From Roseomonas sp. (GTDB lineage: Bacteria > Pseudomonadota > Alphaproteobacteria > Acetobacterales > Acetobacteraceae), in assembly GCA_031180725.1 (NCBI GenBank), contig JAPSLO010000016.1, positions 1 through 64,000 on the forward strand: a stretch of 64,000 nucleotides of DNA, written 5' to 3'. A program made the position numbers and the translations under genes. Within the stretch, counting starts at the first letter, position 1, and the number at the start of each line of letters is the position of its first letter. Shown here one piece after another: positions 33,935 to 43,504 of this stretch. Under the pieces are notes generated by a model that saw only the letters and a list, made by a program, of their open reading frames with translations, did not search any database and was not told the DNA's origin.

Positions 33935-34774
33935 TCACGCGGTGCGGGCCCGGGCACGCTCCCGCTTCAGGAACTCGGCGGCCAGCTTCACATGCGCCTG
34001 CGCGCCGGGCGAGCGGAAATCATAGAGCAGCACGGGCAGGCCGTGGGACGGGGCCTCGCTGATCCGCACATTGCGGGGGATCACCGTCTCGAACACCTTC
34101 TCCTTGAAGAAGCCGCGGACGTCATTGGCGACGAGTTCCGAGAGGTTGTTCCGGCGGTCCACCATGGTCAGCACGATGCCGTCCAGCCCAAGCCGCGGGT
34201 TCAAGGCGCGGCGGACGCGTTCGATTGTGCGGGTGATCTGGCTGATGCCCTCGAGCGCGAAGAATTCCGTCTGCAGGGGCACCAGCACGCCATCGGCGGC
34301 CACCAGGGCATTCAGCGTGATGAGGCCGAGCGAAGGCGGGCAATCCAGGAACACGAAGTCATAGGCAGCCAGGGTCTCGGCGCCGGCGGCGAAGGCCTGC
34401 GCCAGGCGGCGTTCACGGTCTTCCGTCGCCACCAGTTCCACCTCGGCGCCGGCCAGGTTGGGATCGGCCGGCAGGATGGAGAGATGCGGGATGCTGGTGG
34501 GCCGAATGAGCTCATTGAGCGGACGACCATCCACCAGCAGGGCATAGCTGCCCTGGCTGCGTTCCGTTCGCCCGATGCCGAGGCCGGTGGAGGCGTTGCC
34601 CTGCGGATCAAGGTCGAGCAGCAGGACCTTGTGGTCCGCGGCTAGCGCGGTGGCCAGGTTGATCGCCGTGGTCGTCTTGCCGACGCCGCCCTTCTGGTTG
34701 GCGAAGGCAAGGATCCGCGGCTTGCGGGTGTCTTTCGGGGATATGGGCATGTTCGGCGCGTTCCGCCGGGACAT
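33935..34774 (-). CDS. parA: Chromosome-partitioning ATPase ParA
   Basis: This is a 279-residue Walker-type ATPase (Soj/ParA). FANQKGGVGKTTTAINLATAL (deviant Walker A) and LLLDLDPQGNASTGLGIG are near the N-terminus, then DFVFLDCPPSLGLITLNALVAADGVLVPLQTEFFALEG. It forms gradients on the nucleoid that move ParB-parS. Both the ATG at 34774 and that at 34750 (MPISPKD) are plausible; neither has a strong ribosome binding site. It is followed by parB after 85 bp and preceded by rsmG after 62 bp. Confidence 0.95.
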   Translation of the reverse strand: MSRRNAPNMPISPKDTRKPRILAFANQKGGVGKTTTAINLATALAADHKVLLLDLDPQGNASTGLGIGRTERSQGSYALLVDGRPLNELIRPTSIPHLSILPADPNLAGAEVELVATEDRERRLAQAFAAGAETLAAYDFVFLDCPPSLGLITLNALVAADGVLVPLQTEFFALEGISQITRTIERVRRALNPRLGLDGIVLTMVDRRNNLSELVANDVRGFFKEKVFETVIPRNVRISEAPSHGLPVLLYDFRSPGAQAHVKLAAEFLKRERARARTA

Positions 34775-34836
34775 AGCCGGATTGTGGGCGTCTGTCGCGG
34801 CTTGCAGCGCGGTTCGCGTGCGATGCGTGGAGGCAT

Positions 34837-35475
34837 TCAGCTTCGGCGGATGGCGGACAGGCGCAGGATGGTGGCATCCGGCTCCGTACGGCTGGCGAAT
34901 CGCTCCGCCGCGAAATGCCATTCGGGCTGCGCGGCCAGGATTTCGGCCTCTGCCGTACGGCCCTTGGGAAAGATCGCGATACCGTCCGGCGCCAGCATCC
35001 GCGCGGCATGAGGCAGCAGGGCGGAGAGCGGTGCCAGGGCACGGGCGGTAAGGACGGAGATCGGCGGGAGGGCGACATCCTCGATGCGGCTGGGCAGCAC
35101 CCGTACATGGGAGAGACCCAGCCGGGCGGCGGCTTCGGTGAGAAAGGCGGCCTTGCGGCGGTCCGATTCGACGAGATGGACAGGACGCGTCACCGCCATG
35201 GCGAGGACAAGGCCCGGAAATCCGCCGCCCGAGCCGAGATCGGCCAGGGGGCCATCGCCCGACGGCAGCAAGGGCAGAAGCTGGAGCGAGTCAGCGATGT
35301 GGCGCTGGCGGATGCTCTCCGGGTCGCGCTGGGCCACCAGGTTGATCCGGCCGTTCCAGCGCAGCAGCAGGTCGAGGAAGGTATCGAGCCGCTGGACCAG
35401 TGCGGTTGTGGGCGCGGGCGGTTCAGGGAGGGACGCGCGGGCGTCGCTGCCCGTCGGCTGTTTCACGTGAAACAC
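34837..35475 (-). CDS. rsmG: 16S rRNA (guanine-N7) methyltransferase RsmG
   Basis: This is a 212-residue SAM methyltransferase. The motifs WNGRINLVAQRDPESIRQRHIADSLQLL, then LADLGSGGGFPGLVLAMA (about 75-92) and HLVESDRRKAAFL are clear. It methylates G527 of 16S rRNA. The GTG at 35475 follows the mnmG stop by one base, and the codons 1-5 are a parS site. A second GTG at 35466, eight bases after TAAGG, could be the true start. Confidence 0.92.
   Translation of the reverse strand: MFHVKQPTGSDARASLPEPPAPTTALVQRLDTFLDLLLRWNGRINLVAQRDPESIRQRHIADSLQLLPLLPSGDGPLADLGSGGGFPGLVLAMAVTRPVHLVESDRRKAAFLTEAAARLGLSHVRVLPSRIEDVALPPISVLTARALAPLSALLPHAARMLAPDGIAIFPKGRTAEAEILAAQPEWHFAAERFASRTEPDATILRLSAIRRS
35459..35474. 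promoter_or_regulatory. parS: parS site, overlapping the rsmG start
   Basis: TGTTTCACGTGAAACA is a perfect 16-bp palindrome identical to the consensus parS. It spans the first codons of rsmG and begins a few bases from the mnmG stop. It should be bound by the ParB encoded at 32980. Confidence 0.95.
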
Positions 35476-35476
35476 C

Positions 35477-37342
35477 TTACGACGTCGCCCGGCGCAGATG
35501 GACGGCGAGCGCAGCGATCGCAGCCGGCGTGATGCCGGGCAGGCGACCGGCACTGCCCAGGGTGGCGGGGCGAGCATTGGCCAGGCGCTGCTGCATCTCC
35601 CGCGACAGGCCGGGGACCGTGGTGAAGTCCATCTGCTCGGGAATGGCCAGCCGCTCCTCCTTCTCGATCAGCCGGCGCTCAGCCTCCTGGCGGCGGAGAT
35701 AGGGCGCGTAGAGGGCCTCCGCCTCCAGCTGGGTCAGCACATCGGGCGAGAGCTCCGCCAGCCAGAGGAAGATGCGGGCGAGCGCCAGGGCGGGCAGCTC
35801 CGGGAAGGCGAGCCATTCCAGGATGCTGCGGCGGCGCCCGTCCGGGCGAGCTGCGAGGCCGGCCGCGGCAAGTTCGCCGGGGGTGGCGCTCTCCTGCGCG
35901 GCGCGCTGCAAGGCGGCCTGCACCGCAAGAGCAAAGGCGGCATGGCGGCGGCTGCGTTCCGCACCGACACAGCCCCAGGCGGTGCCTTTGTCGGTCAGCC
36001 GCAACCCGGCATTGTCGGCGCGCAAGGTCAGCCGGTGCTCGGCACGCGCCGTCAGCATGCGATACGGCTCGGTGACCCCGTGTAGGACGAGGTCGTCGAT
36101 CATCACGCCGATATAGGCCTCGGCACGGCCCAGCACCCGGTCCGGCTTCGTGCCGGCAGCACGCTGCGCGGCATTCAACCCGGCCATCAGCCCCTGGGCG
36201 GCGGCTTCTTCGTAACCGGTCGTGCCGTTGATCTGGCCGGCTAGGAACAGGCCCGGCACGCTTTTCACCTCGAGCGTCGGCGCGAGGGCGCGAGGGTCCA
36301 CATGGTCGTATTCGATCGCGTAGCCGGGTCGGAGGATGCGGGCGCGCTCCAGGCCAGGGATCGAGGCGATCAGCTCCGCCTGGATCTCCGCCGGAAGGCT
36401 GGTGGAAATGCCGTTGGGATAGACCGTGTTGTCATCCAGACCTTCGGGTTCCAGGAAGATCTGGTGCCTTTCGCGCTCGGCGAAGCGGACGATCTTGTCC
36501 TCGATGGAAGGGCAATAGCGCGGGCCAACGCCCTGGATGCGGCCGCCATAAACAGCGGTGCGATGCAGGTTGTGGCGGATGACTTCATGGGTGGCCCGCG
36601 TGGTCCAGGTGATGCGGCACATCACCTGCGGATTGGAGATGCGTTCCGTCAGCCAGGACATTGGCTCTGGCGGGTCGTCGCCGGGCTGGGGTTCCAACGC
36701 ATCCCAGGCGATGGTGCGACCATCCAGCCGCGGCGGCGTGCCGGTCTTCAGCCTAGCCAAAGGCAGGCGCAGCCTTTCCAGCGCCAGGGCCAGGCCGATG
36801 GCGGGGCCATCGCCATGGCGCCCGGCGGGGGTCCGCTGCTCGCCGAGGTGGATCTCGCCGCGCAGGAAGGTGCCAGTGGTGAGGACCAGCGCCCCGCAGA
36901 TGACGCGGCGACCAGTGCCGGTGACAACGGCGCTGACGCGACCAGTGCTGTCCTGCTCCAGATCCTCGGCGGGCTCGGCCAGGATATCGAGGCCGGGGAT
37001 CCCGGCCAGCAGGGCCTGCATGGCCTGGCGATACAGTCGGCGGTCGGTCTGCGCACGGGGACCGCGGACAGCGGGGCCCTTGCTGCGGTTCAACAGCTTC
37101 ACATGGATGGCGGCGGCATCCGTCGCGCGCGCCATGAGGCCGTCCAGCGCGTCGATCTCTCGCACCAAATGGCCCTTGCCAATCCCGCCGATAGCGGGGT
37201 TGCAGGACATTTCGCCGATCGTCTCGCGCCGGTGGGTTAGCAGCAGGGTACGCGCGCCACAGCGCGCGGCCGCCGCCGCAGCCTCGCAGCCGGCATGGCC
37301 GCCACCAACCACCACCACGTCATAAATCAGGGGCCCGTTCAT
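35477..37342 (-). CDS. mnmG: tRNA uridine 5-carboxymethylaminomethyl modification enzyme MnmG
   Basis: This is a 621-residue FAD protein (GidA). [22 protein letters not shown] starts the Rossmann fold, then [21 protein letters not shown] and [14 protein letters not shown]. With MnmE it adds the cmnm5 group to U34. The start is the ATG at 37342 (MNGPLIYDV). The stop (TAA) abuts the rsmG start. MnmE is encoded 19 bp upstream, so the two subunits are made together. Confidence 0.96.
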   Translation of the reverse strand: MNGPLIYDVVVVGGGHAGCEAAAAAARCGARTLLLTHRRETIGEMSCNPAIGGIGKGHLVREIDALDGLMARATDAAAIHVKLLNRSKGPAVRGPRAQTDRRLYRQAMQALLAGIPGLDILAEPAEDLEQDSTGRVSAVVTGTGRRVICGALVLTTGTFLRGEIHLGEQRTPAGRHGDGPAIGLALALERLRLPLARLKTGTPPRLDGRTIAWDALEPQPGDDPPEPMSWLTERISNPQVMCRITWTTRATHEVIRHNLHRTAVYGGRIQGVGPRYCPSIEDKIVRFAERERHQIFLEPEGLDDNTVYPNGISTSLPAEIQAELIASIPGLERARILRPGYAIEYDHVDPRALAPTLEVKSVPGLFLAGQINGTTGYEEAAAQGLMAGLNAAQRAAGTKPDRVLGRAEAYIGVMIDDLVLHGVTEPYRMLTARAEHRLTLRADNAGLRLTDKGTAWGCVGAERSRRHAAFALAVQAALQRAAQESATPGELAAAGLAARPDGRRRSILEWLAFPELPALALARIFLWLAELSPDVLTQLEAEALYAPYLRRQEAERRLIEKEERLAIPEQMDFTTVPGLSREMQQRLANARPATLGSAGRLPGITPAAIAALAVHLRRATS

Positions 37343-37361
37343 GGGGCCGCATATAGTCCTT

Positions 37362-38690
37362 CTACTTGCCGATGCAGAAGTCGCCGAAGACGACATCGAG
37401 GACCTGCTCCACATCCACCCGGCCGGTGAGCCGGCCGAGAGCCAGCACGGCGCTGCGCCAAGCCTCGGCGGCGAGTTCCGGCAGGGGAGCGGTGGCGCCT
37501 TCCTCCAGCCGGGCCAAGGCTTCCGACAGGGCTGCCCGGTGGCGCTCGCGGGTCAGGCGCGGCGTTTCCGACAGTCCAGCACAATCCCGGGCCAGGGCAG
37601 CGAGTTTCGCACGCAGGGTGTCCAGGCCTTCGCCGGTGCGGGCGCTGGTGGGCAGCAGGGGAATGTCCCCCAACGCGGGCGGCGACGCAGCCAGATCTGC
37701 CTTGCTGGCAACGGCTACGCCGATGCGGGCGGCGCGAAGGAGGGCGAGGGTCTCGGGATCGGCGGGCAGGTCTGCGGCGAAAAGGGCTAGGACAATATCG
37801 GCCTCCTCCGCGCGCAGGCGGCTGCGACGCATGCCTTCGCGCTCGATCTCATCCTCGCTTTCCCGCAGGCCAGCGGTGTCGGCGAGAGTGGCGGGAATGC
37901 CGTCGAGGTCCAGACGACATTCCACTACGTCGCGTGTGGTGCCGGGACGGGCGGAGACGATCGCCGCCTCGCAGCCAACCAGCGCATTCAGCAGAGATGA
38001 CTTGCCCGCATTGGGCGCACCGACAATGGCGATCGCCAACCCGTCCCGCAGCCTTTCGCCGCGGCTGCCATCATCAAGATGCGCGGCAATCTCGGCCGCC
38101 AGGGCACGGGCGGTTTCGCGGGCCTGGGCGGAGAGGTCACTGGGCAGATCGTCCATCTCGAATTCGATGGCGGCCTCCTGGTGGGCCAGGATGCGAGTGG
38201 CGCGTTCTGTCCAGCCGGCATAGAGCCGCCTCAGGGCACCCTCGGCCTGGCGCAGCGCTTGGCGGCGCTGGGCAGAGGTCTCGGCCTCCACCACGTCATG
38301 GATCGCCTCCGCCTGGGTTAGATCGAGCTTGCCATGCAGGAAGGCGCGGCGGGTGAATTCGCCGGGCTGGGCCGGGCGGCAGCCCAGGCGGAGCAGGGCC
38401 TGCGTCACATCGGCCAGCACGGCCGGGCCGCCATGCAGGTGCAGCTCGGCCATGTCCTCGCCGCTGTAACTGCGGGGGCCGGGGAACCAGAGCAGCAGCG
38501 CATGGTCCAGCACCTCGCCCTGGTCCGGACAGCGCAGGTGGCGCAGGCTGGCCATGCGCGGCCGTGGCAACGGCCCGGCGAGCTCGCGCAACACCTCTGG
38601 CACGCCCGGCCCGGACACCCGCAGCACGGTGAGTGCGGCCCGGCCGGCGCCGCTGGCGCGGGCGAAGATGGTGTCGAGGAGCTCGCTCAT
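37362..38690 (-). CDS. mnmE: tRNA modification GTPase MnmE
   Basis: This is a 442-residue protein. The N-terminal formyl-folate-binding domain starts [22 protein letters not shown], with [13 protein letters not shown]. The G domain has [14 protein letters not shown] (about 222-235), [16 protein letters not shown] and SKAD, and the C-terminus ends FCIGK, the conserved catalytic Cys motif. It pairs with MnmG. A parS site lies 25 bp upstream of its ATG. It opens the mnmE-mnmG-rsmG-par run. Confidence 0.96.
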   Translation of the reverse strand: MSELLDTIFARASGAGRAALTVLRVSGPGVPEVLRELAGPLPRPRMASLRHLRCPDQGEVLDHALLLWFPGPRSYSGEDMAELHLHGGPAVLADVTQALLRLGCRPAQPGEFTRRAFLHGKLDLTQAEAIHDVVEAETSAQRRQALRQAEGALRRLYAGWTERATRILAHQEAAIEFEMDDLPSDLSAQARETARALAAEIAAHLDDGSRGERLRDGLAIAIVGAPNAGKSSLLNALVGCEAAIVSARPGTTRDVVECRLDLDGIPATLADTAGLRESEDEIEREGMRRSRLRAEEADIVLALFAADLPADPETLALLRAARIGVAVASKADLAASPPALGDIPLLPTSARTGEGLDTLRAKLAALARDCAGLSETPRLTRERHRAALSEALARLEEGATAPLPELAAEAWRSAVLALGRLTGRVDVEQVLDVVFGDFCIGK

Positions 38691-38714
38691 GGGAGCCCGG
38701 ATCGAGGTGAGGGG

Positions 38715-38730
38715 TGTTTCACGTGAAACA
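38715..38730. promoter_or_regulatory. parS: parS site upstream of mnmE
   Basis: A second perfect TGTTTCACGTGAAACA lies in the 68-bp gap between mnmE and the ferredoxin-like gene, 3.25 kb from the first site. The pair should load ParB about 10-14 kb from the probable origin. Confidence 0.95.
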
Positions 38731-38758
38731 TCGCTGGCCGTCTCGCGAGGACGGCGCC

Positions 38759-39136
38759 TCAGCCCTTCGGCACCACGTCCCGTTCGGTCAGCATCAGGCG
38801 GGTGGCGCGGCCTCCGGCCACCAGATGTGCCTTCAGGATCTCATCGATGTCCGCACGGGTCTTCGGGCTGTACCAGATGCCTTCAGGATAGATCACCAGC
38901 GTCGGACCGAACTCGCAGCGGTCCAGACAACCGGCCATGTTCACCCGCACCTCTGGCAGCCTCAGCTCCTTCACGCGCGCCTTCATGTAGTCGCGCAGGT
39001 CCTCCGACCCGCGGGCGGCGCAGGAGCCGCGCCGATGGCCGTCAGGCCTGCGGTTGCAGCAGACGAAGACATGCGCCCGGAAATAGGGGGGCGGATCGGG
39101 CTGCTCCGCCGGGGAGTCGAGGGGGGTTGAGGTCAT
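38759..39136 (-). CDS. Thioredoxin-like [2Fe-2S] ferredoxin domain protein
   Basis: This is a 125-residue protein of the (2Fe-2S) thioredoxin-like family. Four candidate cluster cysteines lie in HVFVCCNRRPDGHRRGSCA (about 23-41) and NMAGCLDRCEFGP (about 66-78). Similar proteins follow the Cys pattern of the NuoE or CobW-associated ferredoxins. The C-terminus is VIYPEGIWYSPKTRADIDEI. It lies before mnmE on the same strand with a parS between them. The partner is unknown. Confidence 0.85.
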   Translation of the reverse strand: MTSTPLDSPAEQPDPPPYFRAHVFVCCNRRPDGHRRGSCAARGSEDLRDYMKARVKELRLPEVRVNMAGCLDRCEFGPTLVIYPEGIWYSPKTRADIDEILKAHLVAGGRATRLMLTERDVVPKG

Positions 39137-39250
39137 GCCGCTCACGCCAGGCTCCGTCACAAGACGGCCGGGATGTAGCGACCCCGCCCTGTCCCCGCCA
39201 GCGCCTGTGAACCTGTCGAATACCCTCTGTCTTGACGGCGGGAGCAGGTT

Positions 39251-39814
39251 GTGGCGCATGGCGCGCCCTGGACCCTGTGCGCGATGCCCCAACGCAGCTG
39301 CCTCACACCGCTCGGCGAAGTGACCGTCTCGGAAGAGGACGGCGCGATCGTCGCGCTCGATTGGGGCCGGGGCCGCGATCAGGATCGCACGCCGCTTCTG
39401 GAGGAGGCCGTGCGGCAACTGCAGGACTATTTCGACGGTCAGCGCCGCAGCTTCGACCTGCCGCTTGCTCCCCATGGCACACCCTTCCAGCGGCGTGTCT
39501 GGGCAGCCTTGCAGGCCATCCCACTCGGCGAGACGCGCAGCTATGGTGACCTGGCTCGTCTGCTCGGCAGCGCCGCGCGGGCAATCGGGCAGGCCAATGG
39601 CAGCAACCCGATCCCGATCCTGATCCCCTGTCACCGGGTGCTCGCCTCGGGCGGAGCCCTGGGCGGCTATTCCGGCGGTGAGGGCCCGGTGACGAAACGC
39701 TGGCTGCTGGACCATGAGCGCCGTTTATGCGCGAAAATGCCATCCACCTCGGCGCAAGCCGAACTTCCCCTCGGCCCCGATGGGGCCGGCCTCCCAGGGA
39801 CCATGTCTCGATGA
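39251..39814 (+). CDS. ogt: Methylated-DNA--protein-cysteine methyltransferase
   Basis: This is a 187-residue O6-alkylguanine alkyltransferase. The active site IPILIPCHRVLASGG has Cys127, and FQRRVWAALQAIPLGETRSYGDLA precedes it. It transfers an alkyl group from O6-alkylguanine to itself. The GTG at 39251 has GGGAG close upstream; the ATG at 39284 is an alternative. The stop overlaps the qor-like start in ATGA. The C-terminal about 25 residues (SAQAELPLGPDG) are outside the family core. Confidence 0.93.
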   Translation: MAHGAPWTLCAMPQRSCLTPLGEVTVSEEDGAIVALDWGRGRDQDRTPLLEEAVRQLQDYFDGQRRSFDLPLAPHGTPFQRRVWAALQAIPLGETRSYGDLARLLGSAARAIGQANGSNPIPILIPCHRVLASGGALGGYSGGEGPVTKRWLLDHERRLCAKMPSTSAQAELPLGPDGAGLPGTMSR

Positions 39815-40785
39815 ACCACGCCATCCGCGTCCATGATTATGGCGGCCCCGAAGCCCTGGTCTGGGATGAGGTGCCGCTGCCGGCGCCGAAACCGGGCGAG
39901 GCCCTGGTGCGCCACACCGCCGTCGGCCTGAACTACATCGACGTCTATTTCCGGACCGGCCTGTACAAGGCGCCGTCCCTGCCCGCCACGATCGGCATGG
40001 AAGGCGCCGGCGTGGTGGAGGCGGTGGGCGAGGGCGTGACGAATGTCTCTCCGGGCGACCGCGTCGCCTATGCCACCGCACCGATCGGCGCCTATGCCGA
40101 GGCGCGCACCATCAAGGCGGATCGCCTGGTGAAGGTGCCGGCGGGCGTCACGGATGAGCAGGCGGCGGCGATGATGCTGCAGGGCATGACCGCCTGCTTC
40201 CTGCTGACCCGCACCTACAAGGTGCAGCGCGGCCAGACGATCCTGTTGCACGCGGCGGCAGGTGGCGTCGGCCTCATCATGGTGCAGTGGGCCAAGCATC
40301 TGGGCTGCACGGTGATCGGCTGCGTGGGCAGCGAGGCCAAAGCCGAGCTGGTCCGTACCCATGGCGCCGACCATGTCGTGGTGGGCACCGAGACGCTGCC
40401 TGCCCGCGTCAAGGAGATCACTGGCGGCGCCATGCTGCCCGTTGTCTATGACAGCGTCGGTCGGGACACCTTCGTGACCTCGCTCGACTGCCTCGCCCCC
40501 TTCGGGATGATGGTGTCCTTCGGCAATGCCTCCGGCCCCGTGTCGATTGCCGATCTGGGCATTCTGGCCGCCAAGGGATCGCTCTACCTGACGCGGCCGA
40601 CACTCGCGACCTACACGGCAAAGCGCGAGGATCTGGAGGCCTGTGCAGCGGCGCTGTTCGATGTGGTGGCCAAGGGTGCGGTGAAGATCAACGTCAACCA
40701 GCGCTTCGCCTTGAAGGACGCGGCAGAAGCGCATCGCACTCTGGAGGCCCGCAAGACGACGGGCAGCACCATCCTGTTGCCGTGA
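39811..40785 (+). CDS. qor: NADPH:quinone reductase (zeta-crystallin type)
   Basis: This is a 324-residue MDR-family oxidoreductase. It begins IRVHDYGGPEALVWDEVPLP, has GLNYIDVYFRTGLYKA and the nucleotide site LLHAAAGGVGLIMVQWAKHLG (about 148-168). No zinc ligands are apparent, as in QOR. It would reduce quinones by one electron with NADPH. It is co-translated with ogt (39811-39814 overlap), suggesting a damage-related role. Confidence 0.92.
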   Translation: MNHAIRVHDYGGPEALVWDEVPLPAPKPGEALVRHTAVGLNYIDVYFRTGLYKAPSLPATIGMEGAGVVEAVGEGVTNVSPGDRVAYATAPIGAYAEARTIKADRLVKVPAGVTDEQAAAMMLQGMTACFLLTRTYKVQRGQTILLHAAAGGVGLIMVQWAKHLGCTVIGCVGSEAKAELVRTHGADHVVVGTETLPARVKEITGGAMLPVVYDSVGRDTFVTSLDCLAPFGMMVSFGNASGPVSIADLGILAAKGSLYLTRPTLATYTAKREDLEACAAALFDVVAKGAVKINVNQRFALKDAAEAHRTLEARKTTGSTILLP

Positions 40786-40836
40786 CGTCCTTTGCCGTAT
40801 CGGCCGGGGTCGTCCAGGCTCCGTCCGGGCAGCGCC

Positions 40837-41595
40837 TCAGCCGCGCAGGAAATAGCGGTAGCGGTAGCGCTCCGTCAGGCCGAGCGCCGCATTGAGCGTC
40901 AGCGAGGCCGTATTGGTACAGGCTACCTGGGCATAGGCGAACTCTGCGCCCTGGGCCTGCGCCCAGGCTCCGGCCGCCGCCGCCACGCGCCTGCCCAGGC
41001 CCTGCCGCCGGAATTCGGGCCGGACAGCGAGGTCGTACAGCCCCGCCAGCCCCCCATCCGCTGTGACGAAGGCCGATGCCGCCGGCTTACCCTGCACCCG
41101 CAGCAGCAGCCAGGCAGCGGGCACCCCGATAATCTCGGGCATGCGCAGCTTCTCGGCCTGGCGGGCGGGCACCTGGTACTCGGCGCTGGCGACCACCTTC
41201 ATCCAGTCAGGCTCCGGGCCGCCCAGGATCTCGCAATCCGGATCGGGCCCGGCGAAGCCGGAGAGGGGGCCGCAGATCACCTGGCTTTCGTCATGCGGCC
41301 GGTAGCCGCGCGCGGCCAGCAGCGCTTCCAGCCCGGGCGGGTCGAGCGGGGTCGAGCGGATCCGACAACGCAGGCCGAGACGGGCATAGAAAGCCTCGAT
41401 CCGCGGGAGCCGCGCAGCGAGGTCCGGATCGGGCGAAGGGTCGATCGGGCAGGCCGCATTGGCGCGGCCGGTGCCGCCGGCGAAGGCGCGAAGCACGAAG
41501 CCGCCCTCGAAGCAGAGCCGCGCGGCTGGCACGGCATTCAGCGTCGCACGCTCGATCTCCAGGATGCTGGGCAGGGTAGTCGGGGCGGAGTTCAT
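40837..41595 (-). CDS. GNAT-family acetyltransferase, two-domain
   Basis: This is a 252-residue protein. The C-terminal half has a GNAT core: GLAGLYDLAVRPEFRRQGLGRRVAAAAGAWAQ (about 186-217), then CTNTASLTLNAALGLTERYRYRYF. The N-terminal half looks like a degenerate GNAT domain. The substrate is unknown. Its start overlaps the stop of the HD gene in ATGA (41592-41595), so it is expressed with the alarmone hydrolase. Confidence 0.85.
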   Translation of the reverse strand: MNSAPTTLPSILEIERATLNAVPAARLCFEGGFVLRAFAGGTGRANAACPIDPSPDPDLAARLPRIEAFYARLGLRCRIRSTPLDPPGLEALLAARGYRPHDESQVICGPLSGFAGPDPDCEILGGPEPDWMKVVASAEYQVPARQAEKLRMPEIIGVPAAWLLLRVQGKPAASAFVTADGGLAGLYDLAVRPEFRRQGLGRRVAAAAGAWAQAQGAEFAYAQVACTNTASLTLNAALGLTERYRYRYFLRG

Positions 41596-42161
41596 GCTTC
41601 CTCAGCCAGGCGGGTCATCGCAGCCCGATAGGTCGCGTCGAACAGCGCGTCCAGGCTAGGATTGGCACCCTTCAGCCCGGCGGCGACGCGGCCTGCCCAG
41701 CCGACATATTCCACGCGCCGCGCATGGTCCCAGCCGGCGGGCGGCGCCGCGGCGATAGCGCGGAGGTTGGAGATCTTGTCGGCCAGCTTCAGCATCTTGG
41801 CCGCCGCGCTGCAGCCGGGGGCGTGTTTTACCTGCAGGGCCTTACGCACCTCCTTCGGCAACGACTTGTCGTCCGTCGCCTCCGCCACCAGCCCGGCCAC
41901 GGCCTCGCCGAACTCGGCAGCCAGCCGGGCCTGCGTGAGGGGCTCAGGGTCCTTGTCGCTGTCCTCGATCGTATCGTGCAACAGGCCGGCGATGATCGCG
42001 TCCTCGGGCGCGCCGTGCTCGGCCAGGATCTGAGCCACTTCCAGCACGTGGTTCACATAGGGCTCGGCCGAGGCGCCCTTGCGGCGGTGGGTTGCATGCA
42101 CCTGGGCGGCAAAGGTGGCGGCGCGCAGCAGGCGTGCGGCGCCCTGATCTGGACGTTCCAT
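41592..42161 (-). CDS. Mesh1-like small alarmone hydrolase (HD domain)
   Basis: This is a 189-residue stand-alone HD protein. Motifs are QVHATHRRKG (about 21-30), NHVLEVAQIL, GLLHDTIED (HD motif plus ED, about 61-69), TDDKSLPKEVRKALQVKHAP and KLADKISNLRAIA. The ATDDKxLPKxxRKxLQ and KLADKxxNLR patterns match metazoan Mesh1 and bacterial SAH proteins. It probably removes the 3' pyrophosphate of (p)ppGpp or the phosphate of NADPH, with Mn2+. No synthetase domain is present. The ATG at 42161 follows GAGGAGG. It is coupled to the GNAT gene. Confidence 0.82.
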   Translation of the reverse strand: MERPDQGAARLLRAATFAAQVHATHRRKGASAEPYVNHVLEVAQILAEHGAPEDAIIAGLLHDTIEDSDKDPEPLTQARLAAEFGEAVAGLVAEATDDKSLPKEVRKALQVKHAPGCSAAAKMLKLADKISNLRAIAAAPPAGWDHARRVEYVGWAGRVAAGLKGANPSLDALFDATYRAAMTRLAEEA

Positions 42162-42174
42162 CTCCTCCTCAACG

Positions 42175-42200
42175 AAAAAGGGGGACCTTGCGGTCCCCCT
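42175..42200 (-). terminator. Rho-independent terminator after rho
   Basis: An 8-bp stem (GGGGGACC against GGTCCCCC) with a four-base loop at 42180-42199 is followed, on the minus strand, by five Ts from 42179 to 42175. It lies 30 bp after the rho stop and directly before the HD-gene ATG. Confidence 0.85.
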
Positions 42201-42229
42201 AGTCACCACTTCCGAAGGCACCCACCTTC

Positions 42230-43504
42230 TCAGGTGTTCATGGCGTCGAAGAAGTCCTGGTTGGTTTTGCTGTATTTCAGCTTGTCCAGCAGGAACTCCA
42301 TCGCGTCCTGGGTGCCCATCGGGTTCAGGATGCGGCGCAGCACCCACATCTTCGCCAGGCTGCCACGATCCACCAGCAGCTCCTCCTTGCGGGTGCCAGA
42401 CTTGGTGATGTCGATCGCCGGGAAGACGCGCTTGTCGGAGAGCTTGCGGTCGAGGACCAGCTCAGAGTTACCCGTCCCCTTGAACTCCTCGAAGATCACC
42501 TCGTCCATGCGGCTGCCGGTGTCGATCAGCGCGGTGGCGATGATGGTGAGAGAGCCGCCTTCCTCGATGTTGCGCGCCGCGCCGAAGAAGCGCTTCGGGC
42601 GCTGCAGGGCATTGGCATCCACACCGCCCGTCAGCACCTTGCCGCTGGACGGCACCACGCTGTTGTAGGCGCGGCCGAGGCGCGTGATGGAATCCAGCAG
42701 GATCACCACGTCGCGCTTGTGCTCGACTAGGCGCTTTGCCTTCTCCAGCACCATCTCGGTCACCTGCACATGGCGGGTGGCCGGCTCGTCGAAGGTGCTG
42801 GCCACCACTTCGCCGCGCACGGTGCGGGCCATGTCGGTCACTTCCTCCGGCCGCTCGTCGATCAGCAGCACGATCAGGAAGACTTCCGGATGGTTGGCGG
42901 TGATGGACTTGGCGATGTTCTGCAGCATCACCGTCTTGCCGGTGCGCGGCGGCGCGACGATCAACGCACGCTGGCCCATGCCGATCGGCGCCACCAGGTC
43001 GATGACCCGGTGGGTCATGTCCTTGGTCGGGCCCTTCGCCACGGACTCGACCTCGGGGTTCTCCATCTTCAGGCGCCGGGTGGGGTAGAGCGCCGTCAGG
43101 TTGTCGAAATTGATGCGGTGGCGCAGCGCCTCAGGCGGCTCGAAATTGACGTGGTCCACCTTCAGCAGGGCGAAGTAGCGTTCGCCATCCTTGGGGGCGC
43201 GAATCTGGCCTTCCACCGTGTCGCCGGTGCGCAGGCCGAAGCGGCGCACCTGTGCGGGGGAGACATAGATGTCGTCGGGGCCCGGCAGGTAGTTGGCCTG
43301 CGGGCTGCGCAGGAAGCCAAAGCCGTCGGAGAGGATCTCCAACGTGCCGTCGCCGTAGATCGCCTGCTCATTGTCGGCCAGCGTCTTCAGGATCGCGAAC
43401 ATCATGTCCTGCTTGCGCAGGCTCGATGCGTTCTCGATCTGGAGATTCTCAGCAAAGGCCAGTAGCTCCGCCGGGGACTTGGCCTTGAGTTCGGAAAGGT
43501 GCAT
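42230..43504 (-). CDS. rho: Transcription termination factor Rho
   Basis: This is a 424-residue Rho. The N-terminal [21 protein letters not shown] is followed by the RNA-binding OSB fold ([22 protein letters not shown]). The ATPase core has [18 protein letters not shown] (Walker A, about 183-200), [12 protein letters not shown] and [14 protein letters not shown], and [16 protein letters not shown] follows. It is a hexameric RNA helicase ending transcription. No Asn-rich insert is present. A 330-bp leader precedes it and its own intrinsic terminator follows. Confidence 0.97.
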   Translation of the reverse strand: MHLSELKAKSPAELLAFAENLQIENASSLRKQDMMFAILKTLADNEQAIYGDGTLEILSDGFGFLRSPQANYLPGPDDIYVSPAQVRRFGLRTGDTVEGQIRAPKDGERYFALLKVDHVNFEPPEALRHRINFDNLTALYPTRRLKMENPEVESVAKGPTKDMTHRVIDLVAPIGMGQRALIVAPPRTGKTVMLQNIAKSITANHPEVFLIVLLIDERPEEVTDMARTVRGEVVASTFDEPATRHVQVTEMVLEKAKRLVEHKRDVVILLDSITRLGRAYNSVVPSSGKVLTGGVDANALQRPKRFFGAARNIEEGGSLTIIATALIDTGSRMDEVIFEEFKGTGNSELVLDRKLSDKRVFPAIDITKSGTRKEELLVDRGSLAKMWVLRRILNPMGTQDAMEFLLDKLKYSKTNQDFFDAMNT

